Positions 34,566 to 47,548 of a stretch of DNA of 64,000 bases are shown here, piece by piece (position 1 is the stretch's first letter; every line of letters starts with the position of its first letter). Source of the stretch: Pseudocercospora fijiensis CIRAD86. Taxonomy: Eukaryota; Ascomycota; Dothideomycetes; Mycosphaerellales; Mycosphaerellaceae. The translations under genes and the position numbers were made by a program. Where the stretch lies: NCBI RefSeq assembly GCF_000340215.1, contig NW_006921553.1:124001-188000 (forward strand), given 5' to 3'. Below the pieces are notes generated by a model. That model worked only from the letters and a program-made list of their open reading frames with translations. It was not told the origin of the DNA and did not search any database.

Positions 34566-34960
34566 TCGAAAGTAAACGCCCAAAATGTCAACGCTGTAGA
34601 CACATCGGTCCAATTTGTCAACCGAGAAATCGAAGCAGGGTCGAAACTGTCACTGGCCCCGCGAGGTCCCTTGCCTTTTCCTTGGCCGCGTCTCGCCTCG
34701 CGCTGTATGTAGCAACAATGCCTAACTCGTTAGTCGAAGCAGTATTCCGTATAGGCTTTGTTGGTACGCGGCTATAGCAGAATGGTACGAGTCGCTGAAA
34801 GTAGACGCCCAAATTGCCAATGCGAGGGAGAAGTTGGTCCAAATTGTCAGCCGGCAGATCGCAGTAGTGCCGAAACTGTCAGCGATCCCGCGAAGCCTCC
34901 TAGCTTTCCCTTCGGCGCGCCTTACCTTATATTATATATTATTATTATTTTCGTTATTTA
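34566..34960 (+). repeat. Spaced-motif repeat, two 229-bp units, unmutated
   Basis: Each unit holds three copies of a CAAAWTGTCA-like motif at regular spacing: 34,581, 34,611, 34,643 and then 34,810, 34,840, 34,872 (30 then 32 bp, offset 229). Both units share GAAAGTARACGCCCAAA upstream and CCCGCGARG downstream. This is the left end of the long array that continues RIP-mutated to 37,740. Confidence 0.65.
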
Positions 34961-37397
34961 AGGATAGCATTTTACTACCGCTTAGTAATATTACTATCTA
35001 GCTAGATCGTCTAAGTATAAAGGATCGACCTTTTAAAAAAGTATATCTAAATTATAAGTAGTATATTAGAGAAGTTTAATACTATTAGTAGCCCTATAAA
35101 GACTTTAATCTTTTCTTTTATCTCGCTATATACGTTTTATATAGAGTATTCTATTCGTTCTTCGAAGGTAGTATTGTATTACTACTTAGCTATATTACTC
35201 TATAGCCGGATCTAAGTAAAAGGATACCTAAAGTATTATAAACGTAGGGAATCGCGTCTAAACTATTAGCGGGTAAATAGAAGTAACTGTCCAAACTATT
35301 AGTAAGACGTTAAGTATTTACTCTATAACTATAGTATTTAATACTAGGCGACCTAAGCTATAAATTAATATAATACGACGATAGCGTAGCTATAAGTCGG
35401 TACCTTTTATACTATTTAGTCTAGACTTAAGCGGAGTAGTATATATAGAAACTATTAGCCGCTAGATTATAGTAAGTATCGGTACTAGGTCTAATCTATT
35501 CGCGGATAATCCGAGTATTAAAGCTATTAGTAGTACGGTTTATATCGTTTGTCTATACTATTTAATATAGACGGACCTAAAGTCCTCTAGTACTAAATAT
35601 AGCGATAGTATTTATTATTTTATTCGGACATAGTACGAGATTAATATAGTTAGAGTTATTATAAGTAGACTTCGTAGACTTAGAAGATATATCTTAATTG
35701 TCGGCGAGTATATCGCGGCAACGTCGAAGCTATCGGTATTACGTTTTAGACCGCTTACTCTTACTCTATAGTACTTACTATTAATTAATCTAAGGCTTCT
35801 AATTAGTATCTTATAAATATTATCGAAAGTAAATGTATAGAGTATCGAGACTATAGAGATATTAGTCTAAATTATTAGTTAGTAACTCGAAGTAGTATAA
35901 GAACTATTAGTAGTAGGCTAAGTACCCTATACCCTATACTATCTAATAACTACCGGCCTAAAGGCTCCTATATATATCTTATAAGTACGACTAACTATTC
36001 GAGTATAGGTTTTAGCTAGTTTCTTAGTTTCTATATAAAGGATATTTATAAAATAGCAAGATTAGGAAGTTAGGTAAACTTATTAGTAGTACGTTTTATA
36101 GCGCTTACCCTATACTTAAATATTTAGTATTAACCGATATAAAACCTCTAGTTAGTATCTAGTATTAGTAGGAGAAGTACTAAAATATAGAGCTATATAG
36201 AATCCTTAGCTATAATAACTAGAGTATCTATAACTAAGTAAGTTAGGTAATATATGCCTAAATTGTCAGAACCTATATCTAAACTGTCAGCTCCCCTATT
36301 AAGCTCCTATATCTAAATTGTTAGTATCTCTCTTTTTACTATTATAATACTAGATAATATAATAGCCTTGCTTATTATTATACTTATCCGGGATTCTATT
36401 CTAGAGCTCTAACGTCTCTAAAGCTAGATACTATTCGATCGGGAAAGTATAGGTTACTAGGATCGTATATAGAAGAAGTGCTTTATAGTAGCTACGGCTA
36501 TCCCTAGCGTAAATCGTAGCTAGATAGGAGTGTTACTAATAAAGGTATTTCTCGTAAGCCTATTCTTCCTAAACCTATTTCTTTAGAAAGCTACTTCTTA
36601 TAAAGCTATTTATTATAAGCCTATACCTTATAAACCTATATCTTATTAAGCTATTCCTTATAAATATATTTCTTATTAACCTATTTCTTATAAGCCTATT
36701 CCTTAAGAAGCCGTTCCTAATTCCTAATAAACTAGTACTAATAAAGCTAGTACTAATAAAGCTTTAAGTACTTTCTACTAATAGCGAGGAATTTTCTAGG
36801 CGAAGTCGAGTACTAACGTAGTATTACTAGGAATTGTTATAAAGAGGTAAGTTTAGTTAACTATTAGAGCTCTAAAATATCTATCGTCGAACCTTCGACT
36901 AATATAGTATAAAATTCTATTCTATTTACGAAGATTAACTTCTATAGGGGAGTAAGGCTAAGGTTTTTACTCCTCCTTTTAAGCTAAGTATAGTTAATAG
37001 AAAAAAGACAAGTCTAAAAGAATTAGTAAGTCCTCCGATCCCCTAATCCGACTCTACTTATAACTATTAGTAGTATATTATATAGTACTAGGCTATCTAT
37101 AGAGATCTTATCTATAATACCTAGACTAATTACGAAGTATTAGCCGCCTTCGAAGTTTAGTAGAAGGTTTATTAGAAAGGTAGGCGTATCTATATATAAC
37201 GTAGAATATAGAAAGTACCTATAGTCTTTATTATTAATCTTCCGATAGTTATACTATTATCGAGATATTTAGTAGTATAGGGTACTTAGTCTAAATGCCC
37301 GTTAAGATTATACCTATTATTGCTCCGACTATATAGCTTAGGCCTTCGTAGAGTTTAGAATAAGTACTATCTAACTTTAGCGTATAACGTAGAAAGT
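34961..37397 (+). repeat. RIP-mutated continuation of the spaced-motif array
   Basis: Decayed motif copies (TCTAAATTATTAG, CCAAACTATTAG, GAAACTATTAGC) recur every few tens of bases. At 35,826-35,930 the GAAAGTAAATG...GTCTAAATTATTAGTTAG order matches the 229-bp unit. Near 36,260-36,300 two copies keep TGTCAG. 36,560-36,720 is a separate decayed tandem built on TTCCTTATAAACCTATTTC. No gene is seen. Confidence 0.5.
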
Positions 37398-37740
37398 AAT
37401 CCTAGTCTAAATTGTAAGCTCTCTTAATATAATACTACCGAAACTATTAGCCGTATACTATTATACTTCCGAAGGCCTATAAAGATCGTATCTAATATTA
37501 ATCTTATTAGAAGCAATCCTAGTCTAAATTGTTAGCTCTCTTAATATAATACTACCGAAACTATTAGCCGTATACTATTATACGTCCGAAGGCCTATAAA
37601 GATCGTATCTAATATTAATCTTATTAGAAGCAATCCTAGTCTAAATTGTCAGCTCTCTTAATATAATACTACCGAAACTATTAGCCGTATACTATTATAC
37701 GTCCGAAGGCCCGTAAAGATCGTATCTAATATTAATCTTA
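37398..37740 (+). repeat. 117-bp tandem repeat, three units, cut by the Helitron
   Basis: Units begin AATCCTAGTCTAAATTGT at 37,398, 37,515 and 37,632. The third stops at unit position 109, where the Helitron begins. Each unit holds two spaced motifs (TCTAAATTGTCAG and CCGAAACTATTAG). Confidence 0.85.
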
Positions 37741-37776
37741 CAAGGATATACTTATAGCCCTGCGAGTGCTAATAAG

Positions 37777-37826
37777 TCTAGCGAAGCGGAAGAGCTAAGC
37801 CCTAACGGCGAGCGCGAAATAACGAT
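37777..37826 (+). repeat. Helitron subterminal inverted repeats, left partners
   Basis: TCTAGCGAAGCGGAAG (37,777-37,792) is the exact reverse complement of 47,060-47,075. GCGAGCGCGAAATAACGAT (37,808-37,826) is the exact reverse complement of 46,963-46,981. Confidence 0.85.
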
Positions 37827-37858
37827 CTCTTGCTTAATAAGCGATAGCACAAGCCATT

Positions 37859-37962
37859 AGTACCCTCTACGCAACTTAGGCTGAAAGGGCTTGTTAAGAA
37901 GCATACAATTAGTACCTACTGCGCAACTTAGGCTAAAAGGGCTTGTTAAGAAGCATTCGCAT
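37859..37962. repeat. 52-bp tandem duplication in Helitron 3' region
   Basis: Two units begin AGTACC at 37,859 and 37,911 and share GCAACTTAGGCTRAAAGGGC and TTGTTAAGAAGCAT. Probably part of the 3' terminal region, function unknown. Confidence 0.65.
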
Positions 37963-38989
37963 CTCTATTATTCAAAGCGTAGTCCCTTAAAGCGCAGTCC
38001 TTTAAGTTCTATCTATATCAACCTTATTACTATATTCCTCTTGCTAAGTTGCTTCTTACTTAGTGCCTTGTGTTTCTGCTATCTCTACATCCTATAAAGC
38101 TATTACTTCCTATGTCCCTATTATATCTTGCTACTACTACTACTAATTATTATAGACAGCTACCTCCTAAGCGGTTATCGCCTCGTATGCTATTTCCTCT
38201 TAAGTATTGCGATCTTTAAAGCGGACAAAGACCTTAATACTACGACGAAAGTAGGAGCTAACTCCCTCTGCTAAAGCAAGTCTATACTCGAATTCGTAAT
38301 TAAGCCGATACTGCGGATGCTAATCTACGAAGCGACGAGCTAGCTACGTAATGTTAAGAATGTCGCCTAGCTAAAACAAAGCATACATATAGCGAGCAAT
38401 GTAATCCTAAGAAGTAATAGGGTTTGTCTAGCTAGGTTGCTATCGCTATAGCTGTCGTGCCTGCTATACTTACTATCGGTTCGCTACGACTCGCCGGAAG
38501 AAGTCCGCATTTGTAGGATTAGTTGCCGGTAGCTGTAACGTAGGCGGACTATATGCTAGGTAGACAGTACCTCTAGGCTGCTGCTATTAGGTAAATTGAT
38601 CTTCCTACTCTAGCTAACCTTACTTACCTTACTAAGGAGGAGGTTGAATAGTATACGGAGGTGCCTACTAAGGAAACTTCTCCTTAAACTTCCTAACCAA
38701 AGTCTAGACTAACAGTGTATAAATACTGCCTTCTAGTAGCGGCTAGCGATAATTATAAGCTTAAGGCGGAGCGTGCGTAAAGTTGAGAGCAATCCGATTT
38801 AGGTTAAATAGTATTTATAGATCCTACTTAAGAATCTTCTGCATCTACTTAGTACGGGTAATAGTCTAGAGGTCCTTCTATAATTGCGCTCGCTCCCGCT
38901 ACTAACGCTCTTGCTCCTATACTTGCTACTAGCGACGCAGTTGTTCTTAACGCTTCTTCTATACGTCTTTACGGTTAGATATATTATCG

Positions 38990-41900
38990 CGCGAAGGCGG
39001 CTACTCCGCTAGGTTAGGAGCTTCTAAAGAAAGGACATCTCTAACCGGCAGTATACGCTAAGGCCGACGACGTATATAGTTAGTATACCGAGTAATAATG
39101 GATTGCTTAACTTTGCCTTGCTTAAAGCGCTTATAAAAGTCAAATAGTTCCTTAAATATTATATCTCTAAGAGCCCTAGCCCGAGAACAGGCAATATATA
39201 CTAGGCTAGGAGTAAAGTCCTTCTTCGAAATGTTAAGAACGACCTAGTCTAGGGTTATGCCTTGAGATTTATAAACTGTAACGGCATATACGATAGTAAC
39301 TGGAAATTAGGTGCGAACATAGCGCGTATCTTAACGCTAGTTATATAGCTACTCGCGGCGTATAGGCACAATAGGCACGACACGCTCTAGTATATTATAG
39401 GTATTGTCGGGGTCGTACTTATCGTTAAGGGTCGGACCTTCGTACTTATCGAGCTATACGAGAAGGACAGTCGGAATACGCTAGATGATCTCGGTATAAT
39501 TATCGCTATTGTCCTCCTAAACAATGTCGCGTACGGTACCTAAGCTACTATTAACAACTCCTCCTTCTACCTATAGGTTTTGCGTAACTATAATGCGAGC
39601 CCTAACGTATAGGGGCAGGCGAGGATGTAAGTTGCCGCCGTTCTTATAAGAAGCCTATACGGCCTATATAATGCCGGAGTGCTTAGCAACTAATATACGA
39701 ATTGGTATATTATTGTCTCGCATTGCGTCCTAGTTAAAGGCATTAACCTACTTCTTATATAGATATAGGTGTAAGGCATCTTTAAACCGGTCTCGCTTAG
39801 CCTAAGGTAAATTAGGCTTTAGGCGCGTAACGAGCGTCTCCTAGTAATCGATACTTATACCTCCTAGCGTATTCCGTAGACCCTTAAGGGCTTTACGGAA
39901 GGCATAAGAAGTAGTATCTGTGCCTTACTATCGCTAAATTACGTTTAGTTGAATAGTCTAATCGAACATCCGGTATAGACTATGCCTAGCAATGTCTTCT
40001 AGCGTATATAGGTCCTCTAATCTCGAGAAGAGAGGTCTACTACCTATAGGTAACAACTAATAGAAATCGCTAGCAATAACGATATAACGCCCTCTAAATA
40101 GCATCTCTTTACTATCTTCTCGTATAAAGCTAATTTGTCGGAGCCGCGAGTCGATCTAGAATAGAAGAGTAAGATCTAGTATTAACTTCTCGTCGATAAT
40201 AATATACTCTATATCGATTAATATAGATCGGAACTAATCGAGCGCTTAACTATCGAGGGGAATGTACTCCTTTATAGTTAATAGCAAGCGGAAGAAGGAG
40301 TGTACTATACGGCCTTTAATACTATTAGTAGCGGCCCTAGTTAGCGCTAAGCGAACGATTAGGTTAGGTATTATAAGAGCTTTAGCGCCGTATTATTACT
40401 TATTACGATTAAACTCGTCTATAAGCCGCTCGAGCTCGGATAACAGTATATCGATAACAAAGGACTTTCTAATACCTACTTTACTATCGACGTTAAGCAA
40501 GAAAGGCTAACGATCTCCTAGGTTAGTAAGGAATACGGTCTAGTAGTTTACTAGCTTATCGAAGAAAAGCTTCTAGGTAGGAGCTAAGCTAGTAATGCGC
40601 TACTATAGATCTGCTAGTACGCTAACACGCTATACTGTCGTAGTTGAGCCGCGGTAGTCCTTCTAAAAGTCCTTAATATTAGCCGCCCGAATACTATACT
40701 TGCCGATATAAGCAGTCTACTAATACTTAATATCGATTTGTCGGTTGCCTAAGGCATTTAGATCTTCAAGTCGCTCTCCCGGCCGGTGCTAAGGCAGGGT
40801 AGTAGCAAGCAATGCTTTATCGGAAGCTTTAAGCTCGGGATCGTAGTATTCTTCCTCGAATAGGTCTACCGTTAGATCTAGCAAACTTACGCCTATATAA
40901 TTATTAGGATGATTGTAATTGTTCTTGCACTATTTATAGGCACTAGACTACGTTATATATACTATAGGGGGATTGTCCGCATCCCTAGTATCGTCTATAA
41001 AGATATAGCCGTTCTTAAGCGAAGGGTAAGCGCTATCGAACGGATAATATAAAGCAATCTTAGTGCGGCACTAGTCCTAGTGTGTTCTATCCTCCCTATT
41101 AGGTACACTACTGTACTTTAGGTACCAATTAATAACTCGTAGCTTCGCTCGCGGGCGCTTCTTATAGGTACGGAAGTCCTACTTAGTTAGGAATTCGAAC
41201 AGTGTTAGATTAGGCCGGTTAACTAGATAAGACTTAGTAAATCGCGCCTTAGGGATGCTATAGCGCTCTATATACTTTAGCAATAGTAACTTGCCCTAGG
41301 TTACTAACTCTCCTACCTCCTTATCGTATCGCTTAGCTCGAGATTAGTCTTCGGGCTTCCGATAGTTAAAGTTCTATACCTTCCGAGAACCGTTAGTAAG
41401 CGGGAGATTGAGAAGCATATACATCTCTTCTTAAGCTAATATATCGCGCTTACTAATCAATTTGTTAAGCATCTTAGCAAAGAAGGACACTATTAGCCGC
41501 GCACTAGCAGCATTAATCTTAGGAATCACCTTTCTTCTAAGCTTAATAAAAGACTCACTTCGCTTCTCTTACTTTATATAGTACTTCCTAAGATAGTCGA
41601 CGGTAGTGCCTTTATTAGTATAGATAGCGATATCGTTGTTGCCTAACTAAGTAGCTTAGATTGTACGATTGTAGCCATTCATTCGAGTATCGTTACGAGG
41701 CCCGTTATATATCTAATGCCGAGGGTTAAGACCCTTCGTAACAATGCCCGTCTTATATAGATCGCGAGGGAAAGAGAAGCGGTAGGATACTAAGCCTGTG
41801 TCCTTGTTCTTACGCTAATAGTACTCGTAACCGCAAGTATGTCGCTAGATACGATTCACATTTAGTATTAACTAATACTAACTGCTATTAACTTTAGATG

Positions 41901-44900
41901 TCTTTATTTGAAGCACTATAGGCTTACTAGCAACCGGGCCTATACGGGTAGGATCTAGGTTTATAGCTATAACGTGCTTCGACTAGAATTGAGCTAGAGT
42001 AGTACGATCCTGCTTAGTAAAGGATTAAGGAATAGGTAGTCCTTCTCGATCCTTTAGCTAGACTAGTCTATAGTTATAGGAGCTACTACGAGCCTAGAAT
42101 TCGTAACGATTCTAGTAATTAACGACTCTAAACTTCTTACTAACTAGCTCTATAACGAATTAGTAACGGCGATAGAAATAGTATGCTACAATCGCTAGAT
42201 TGTCTCTAAGGTTCTGCCGAGCGGTCTTTATACGCTCGTACTTAGTACCGGTTAGTACAGTAGGCATATGCTTCTGTTAATGCTACTAATGCAAATCGGC
42301 GGCACTAAATATTAGGAAGAGGTGCGGATAGCCTAAAGCCTTAATATAATTCTCTAACTCGGCCGTCTTTGCAATCTAGTATATACGTATACCGCGAAGG
42401 GTGTTGCTATAGCGTATAATAGTAGACAGTAGGCGCTTCGCATCGTTATCGTTATTGTCGATAGCGTTGCGAAGATTATTAATAGTAATCTCTTCAAAGT
42501 CGGGATTCTACTATATAATATAGTCCGCCTTCTTACGTGTCTGCTTTCTTATAAGCGTATTAAGTGCGATATGCCGGAAGCGCGAATAGCTCGCGAATCG
42601 ATAACGAACAGGTCTAGTACCGTCGTCCTACTTAATTATATACTTAATCTAGTCGTCGTATAAGACCTCTCGCGGGCGTAGATCGATATAGTCCGCAACT
42701 CCCTATAGCATTAGCGTCGGGAATGCGCGTATATAGAGCTTCTAAGTACTATTAAACTTATTAAGAGGTATTAGATCAAAGTTAGGTATAGTAAGCTAGT
42801 GCTACTAAGCTAGAGCATCTAAAGAGATATCTATTTAAGCTATAGCAAGATCGTTTGCTTTATTAGCTTTCTGTTACCGCTATAGTTCCCAATCCTAAAG
42901 AATCTCGTTTAATACGGTACGTGCACCTTTAGGAATGTGTGCTTATAGTAGCGCTGCTTCGAAAGGGAAGTTAGCTAAGCTGTCCTACTCCTACTAGGTG
43001 CCCGGTTAACTATTAGGTTGAGTGCTAGCCTGTGCATCTAGACGCACGCTCGAATAACCTTACTAATCCTAATTAAGTTGCTTAGTAGGCGGTAGAGGGA
43101 GATCCTCTTCCTTATACTCTTCTAGTGCGTTAATCCTATATATAACAGACTCGCTATCCTAGCTATTAGGCAATTGAGACAGGCGTTCCTCGTTAATAGC
43201 AATACTAGCATACTCGGGGTCGTTCTGTATAAGATAATCTAACTATGCCTTTACTACCTAACGCCGCACCTTAAAGTCTATAACGAATATCCGATTAGTC
43301 GTACTATCGCTATTTGCAGGACGAAGAACTACTGTCTTAAGGTACTCTAGTACGAGAGGGAGCTCCCTCTATAGCTTTCTAGTATCTCGGAGGAAATTAA
43401 CGACGTTGTTCTTATACCGCTACTACGCGCCTTTAACTAACCGCATTTCGACGAATATATATATACGAGCGATAAGTAACTCCTCGATTATTGTTAGTGC
43501 TAGTAATAGTTCGCTAGTCTCGAGATTCCTAGGCTACGGTCTAGGATCTATCTTATTAGCGTGCGATATAAGATTAGGTAAGGCTACAGGCTTGTTATAG
43601 TCTCGCGTAGACCGGTAGCGCTTATATACCTTAAAGGTAGGAGAGTCGGGATTAGTATCTAAGTTTATATTGAACTAACGCTCCTTGTAACCCTTCTAGG
43701 TATCCTTATTCTAATAGTACTCAATCTTTTCTATATCGAGTTTCTTAAAGAACTCATTTACTAAGCCTATATCTATATCGTATAGTGCTAGAGTATATAG
43801 GTTGTCGCGATCTAGTGTAAGCTATAGCTCTTAACTATTAAGGAAGTGCTTATCGTACTGCTTATCCTCCTCTGCCTAGGCTTGTATAATGCGAGAACCT
43901 TGTCCTTCGCGGCGACGGCGAGGTGCCTATGTAATAGGCTAAGAAGGCCGGCATAGTCGACAGCTATACTTATACTCTATCTCTTTATCGTACTCGTAAA
44001 GAAACAATACGCGCTCGGTCTTATAAATGCCTACCTAGCACTACTTTATCTGTATCTCTCGCTTAAAGTTAGCTGCGGTATAGTACTAGCAAGTGTTTAT
44101 ATATAGTACAGTAACACGTATAATAGCACGTAGCACGTTACAGATCTCGTACTAAAACTATAGTCGCTCGTCGGGTCGCTCGTCTAGGTCTAAATTACTA
44201 CCGATACTAGCACTAGAGGCATCTAGAAAGTCGAAGTCGCTACTAAAGTTATCGCTACTAGGTTACGGGTCTTATAGTAGCTTCTATATACGCTCGGCAT
44301 TGCTAGCTAATATATCGTTAATACTTAGTGTTTGCGAAATATCTTCTCTAGTACGACGGCGCTAACGATAAGAGCGCGAGATACCGTACTATATAGTACG
44401 GGCAGTAGCAGTCTACGGATCGTTACTGCTATACTAACTATACAGACGACGACCGGCTGTACCTATCGAAGATTCTAGCGCTTACGACGGAAGCTACGAA
44501 AGTCGAGGCGGAGGTAGCATTAAGGAAGCATATAGATCTAGCCGAGGAGTAGTAGCGACAACACTGTTACTCGCTATAGATGTTAGACTAGGACCGATGC
44601 TCGGATTAGTAGAAGGAGATAGTGCTAGCGAAAACTAAATTAGAATAGGGGTGTTAGAGCTCGATAGAGTTAAGGTTAGACGTCTACGCTTTAAAGGAGT
44701 CTCTATCGGCGGCTCTAACTTTCTCTTCTTACTACGACTCGAGGCTATAGATACTCGGCACTTGTCGTAAGTCTTTAGCTTCTTATTTCCCTTTATAAAG
44801 TATCGCTACTTCTTCTAAATGCCGCAATTAGAGTATGTATCCTTTAGGCTATTATACTTATTATCCGCCTCGCTATCGCTATTATCGCTAGGATTAGGAC

Positions 44901-45010
44901 GATCGGTAGGAATGTTCTTCTTTAGTAGTCTACCGCCGCTAGGAGAGCCGCTATCCGGAGCGCTAGATACTGTAGAGCGAGCGCGTGTTATTATACGAAT
45001 AGTCTATACC
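38990..45010 (-). pseudogene. Helitron Rep-helicase protein (RIP-interrupted)
   Basis: Minus-strand reading, N to C: Rep domain near 42,270-42,335 with ALGYPHLFLIFSAADLH, the Helitron motif PxLFxTF-S/T-x-A-D-x-H-W; a long linker; then a Pif1-type helicase. Near 40,480-40,510 a damaged Walker A reads NVDSKVGIRKSFVIDILLSE (GTGK altered). IEYIIIDEKLILDLTLL near 40,210 is Walker B, FRGRYIVIASDFYQLLPIG near 40,060 is the GDFxQLPP motif, and VTVYKSQGITLD with LVYIACSRARALRD near 39,180-39,290 gives motifs V and VI. Upstream sequence to about 45,010 is Ser/Arg-rich and protein-like. Ends are approximate. Stops are mostly TAG/TAA, so the gene is inactive. Confidence 0.82.
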
Positions 45011-45351
45011 TAATTAAGGCTCGCGTAAGTGTCGGTAAGCGTAGAGATAAGCCCGTTATATGCCTTCTCGTCGCTAAGGTTGACTATCTAGATCTAGTCC
45101 TCGAGTTACGTTAACTTGCTAGCTAATTTAAGAGGAAGGTCGAGGTTAACGCGTATATAGAAAAGCGGAGTACAGAGTAGAAAGCGAAGGAGTTGTTCGT
45201 TTATACCTAACGTAATTCTTTAAAGCAAGCGCTATACTAATTTAAGATTAGAATCCTAGAAAAGTAAAGGTACGGCTTCTTATATATAAATGCACGGACT
45301 GCTATACGTATCCGATCGGTAAATAACTATATACCTTATCGTATCTTTGTA

Positions 45352-45725
45352 AGCGCTAGCGCTTAGAGGGAGGGGGGATAGTCGTTCCTCCTAAACCCCC
45401 CGTCCCTTACCGCGCGGAGTGCTCCTGCCTTTGCTTACGTTAGCGCTTAGAGGCTAGGGGGATAGTCGTCGCAGGCTCCTCCTAAACCCCCTAAAGCCTT
45501 ACCGCTTTAGTACCTACATCTCTTTCTAAGCGCTAGCGCTTAGGGGGAGGGGGATAGTCGTTCCTCCTAAACCCCCTCCCCTACCGCGCGGAGTGCTCCT
45601 ACCTTTGCTTACGTTAGCGCTTAGAGGCTAGGGGTAAAGCCTTACCGCTTTAGTACCTACATCTCTTTGCAAGCGCTAGCGCTTAGAGGGAGGGGGATAG
45701 TCGTTCCTCCTAAACCCCCTCCCCT
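45352..45725. repeat. Tandem repeat with AGCGCTAGCGCT palindrome and GGGAGGGGG/CCCCCTCCC arms
   Basis: Three unit starts (AAGCGCTAGCGCTTAG at about 45,353, 45,530 and 45,670) are followed by GGGAGGGGGATAGTCG and TTCCTCCTAAACCCCCTCCC, which can pair as a hairpin. Intermediate half-units TTAGCGCTTAGAGGCTAGGG also occur. It lies upstream of the Rep-helicase gene inside the Helitron, so could be its 5' regulatory region. Such GC-rich arms are unusual in this RIP sequence. Confidence 0.7.
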
Positions 45726-46962
45726 ACTATACGGACTACTTATACATCGCCTGCTTTATTTATCGTATTCTGCTTCTCGTAGATGTGCTACTTAGCGTAG
45801 GAAATCGTATCGGCCTTAGGCTGCCGTCGTTATCGTATTAATTACTTTTGTTAGCGTAGTTTTGCTAGAAATGTGCTTAATCGACTTAACTTAGTCGGCT
45901 TCGATCTAGGTCTAGTTTCGTTAGGCTAGAGACTGCTTATTTATTAAAAGTATTAATTATTTATACTTCTAGTACGTAGATTAAACGCTTAACCTATAGC
46001 ATTGTCTAAACCTTACCTCGCTACCTACCTACCTTTTACGCTTCCTTCTAACTGCGCTACTATAACGCTAGCGACGATAATAGTATATTAGTATATAAGA
46101 ATTGTAGCCGTACGTCTAATTACAATACGAGCGCGTTCTTGTCTACTATAATAGGCGAACGTAAGAGGTATTGTAGCACTGCCCCCGCTTTAAGTGTATT
46201 CGTCCGAGTTCTTTACGTCTACTCTAGAATAAACAGACCTAGCCCCCTCTTCTTCTTAGACGTACGCAGATCACATAATCTATCTAAACTAAGCTAGGGT
46301 GCCGAGTCGTAATTTTAGTAGGTTTCTTAAACCGCCGTAAGCCGATCTTTATTGTCGAGGTTTCTTCGTAAGGTCTTATAGTTACTTTAGCTATTAATTG
46401 AACAGGTTTAGTAGCCTTAGATGTCCAATCAAAAAACTCAGTTCGTCTAGTTTCTATAGATATACTGCGGTATAAGGGAAGTAAGCGCAATAGGCATATT
46501 TACTTAGTTGACTTGTAATATGTCTCGAAGGGCTAGGTATAACAATATTTGACCGCTACAAAGCCCCGGCCGATTCGCTCTATAGTTTTGCTCTAGCATT
46601 GTCCTTTTAACCTACTAATCTCTATATACATCTCTTTCTATTTTACTTATCTTATACGGTGTCGTATTATCGTATCGTCGTATCGCCTTTAAGATTACAG
46701 TTTCTATCGTTCTATATGTATGTGTAATAGCGCGTAGTGCTAGTATAGTATTATTGTGCTTTGTTATTATTGTCGCGCCTAAGAACTTTTGCCTTAGGTT
46801 AGGCGTACGTGATTTTGCATTCTTTTCTACTAATTAGAACGTCCGCTGCATTTTGTATAAGAGCGCGCCCTTCTTATAAATCTAGCCCCGATATGCGCCT
46901 ATATAATATATAACAACAACGCACCTATACAACCGTAGGCTTGTAGAGCCTACTAGACTCTA

Positions 46963-47075
46963 ATCGTTATTTCGCGCTCGCGTTAGGCTAAAAACAGACA
47001 CCTTCTACAACCTTCGTCGCAAGCTCCTTAGGTTACTCTAGGTACCTGTTTTTTTTAGCCTTCCGCTTCGCTAGA
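46963..47075 (-). repeat. Helitron subterminal inverted repeats, right partners
   Basis: 46,963-46,981 and 47,060-47,075 pair with 37,808-37,826 and 37,777-37,792 with no mismatch despite RIP around them. Confidence 0.85.
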
Positions 47076-47076
47076 A

Positions 47077-47265
47077 TTAAAAGTAATCCTAGTCTAAATT
47101 GTCAGCTCTCTTATTATAATGCTGCCGAAACTGTCGGCCGTTTACTATTATACGCCCTAAGGCCCGTAAGGATCGTATCTAATATTAATCCTATCGAAAG
47201 TAATCCTAGTCTAAATTGTTAGCTCTCTTATTACAATGCTGCCTAAACTGTTAGCCGTATACACT
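47077..47265 (+). repeat. 117-bp array segment between Helitron and Copia
   Basis: Units begin at 47,085 and 47,202, again 117 bp apart. The second is cut at about unit position 60 by the Copia element and resumes at 52,635. Confidence 0.85.
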
Positions 47266-47390
47266 TAATATAACTAATGTATTAAAGAAGGACTAATCTA
47301 TATAGAAGTCCGAAGATGAAGTGCAGCAGTTGCAGCCTTAGGCATCAGGCACGTAATAGACCCTAATACCTGGACACACACTCTAAGTTA
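47266..47390 (-). repeat. Copia LTR, left (3' LTR in coding orientation), RIP-mutated
   Basis: Differs from the right LTR at ten sites, every one a CA-to-TA or TG-to-TA change in this copy. Confidence 0.88.
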
Positions 47391-47548
47391 CCCCCTTAGC
47401 ATGTGCATATCGCTATAGAATGAAACAAACACATTAGCTATTTAGTTAGCAAAGCAAACAGGAGGGTATTAGGTAATTAAACAAAACAGGTGAACAAACT
47501 AGACTACTCTTAGGTCAAACAGACAAAGCAAACAAAGGCCCTTTCTTC

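Larger units (their letters stand above)
37741..47076 (-). mobile_element. Helitron, 9,336 bp, inserted in the 117-bp array
   Basis: Encodes a Rep/helicase protein on the minus strand. The insertion point is exact: the array breaks after A at 37,740 and resumes with T at 47,077. The remaining 8 bases of the broken unit (47,077-47,084) restore the 117-bp register, with the next unit at 47,085. Insertion between A and T without target duplication is the Helitron hallmark. In coding orientation the ends are TTCTAGCGAAGC at 5' and TATCCTTG at 3', close to but not the classical TC...CTRR. Sixteen-bp and 19-bp subterminal inverted repeats are present. RIP is moderate. Confidence 0.85.
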
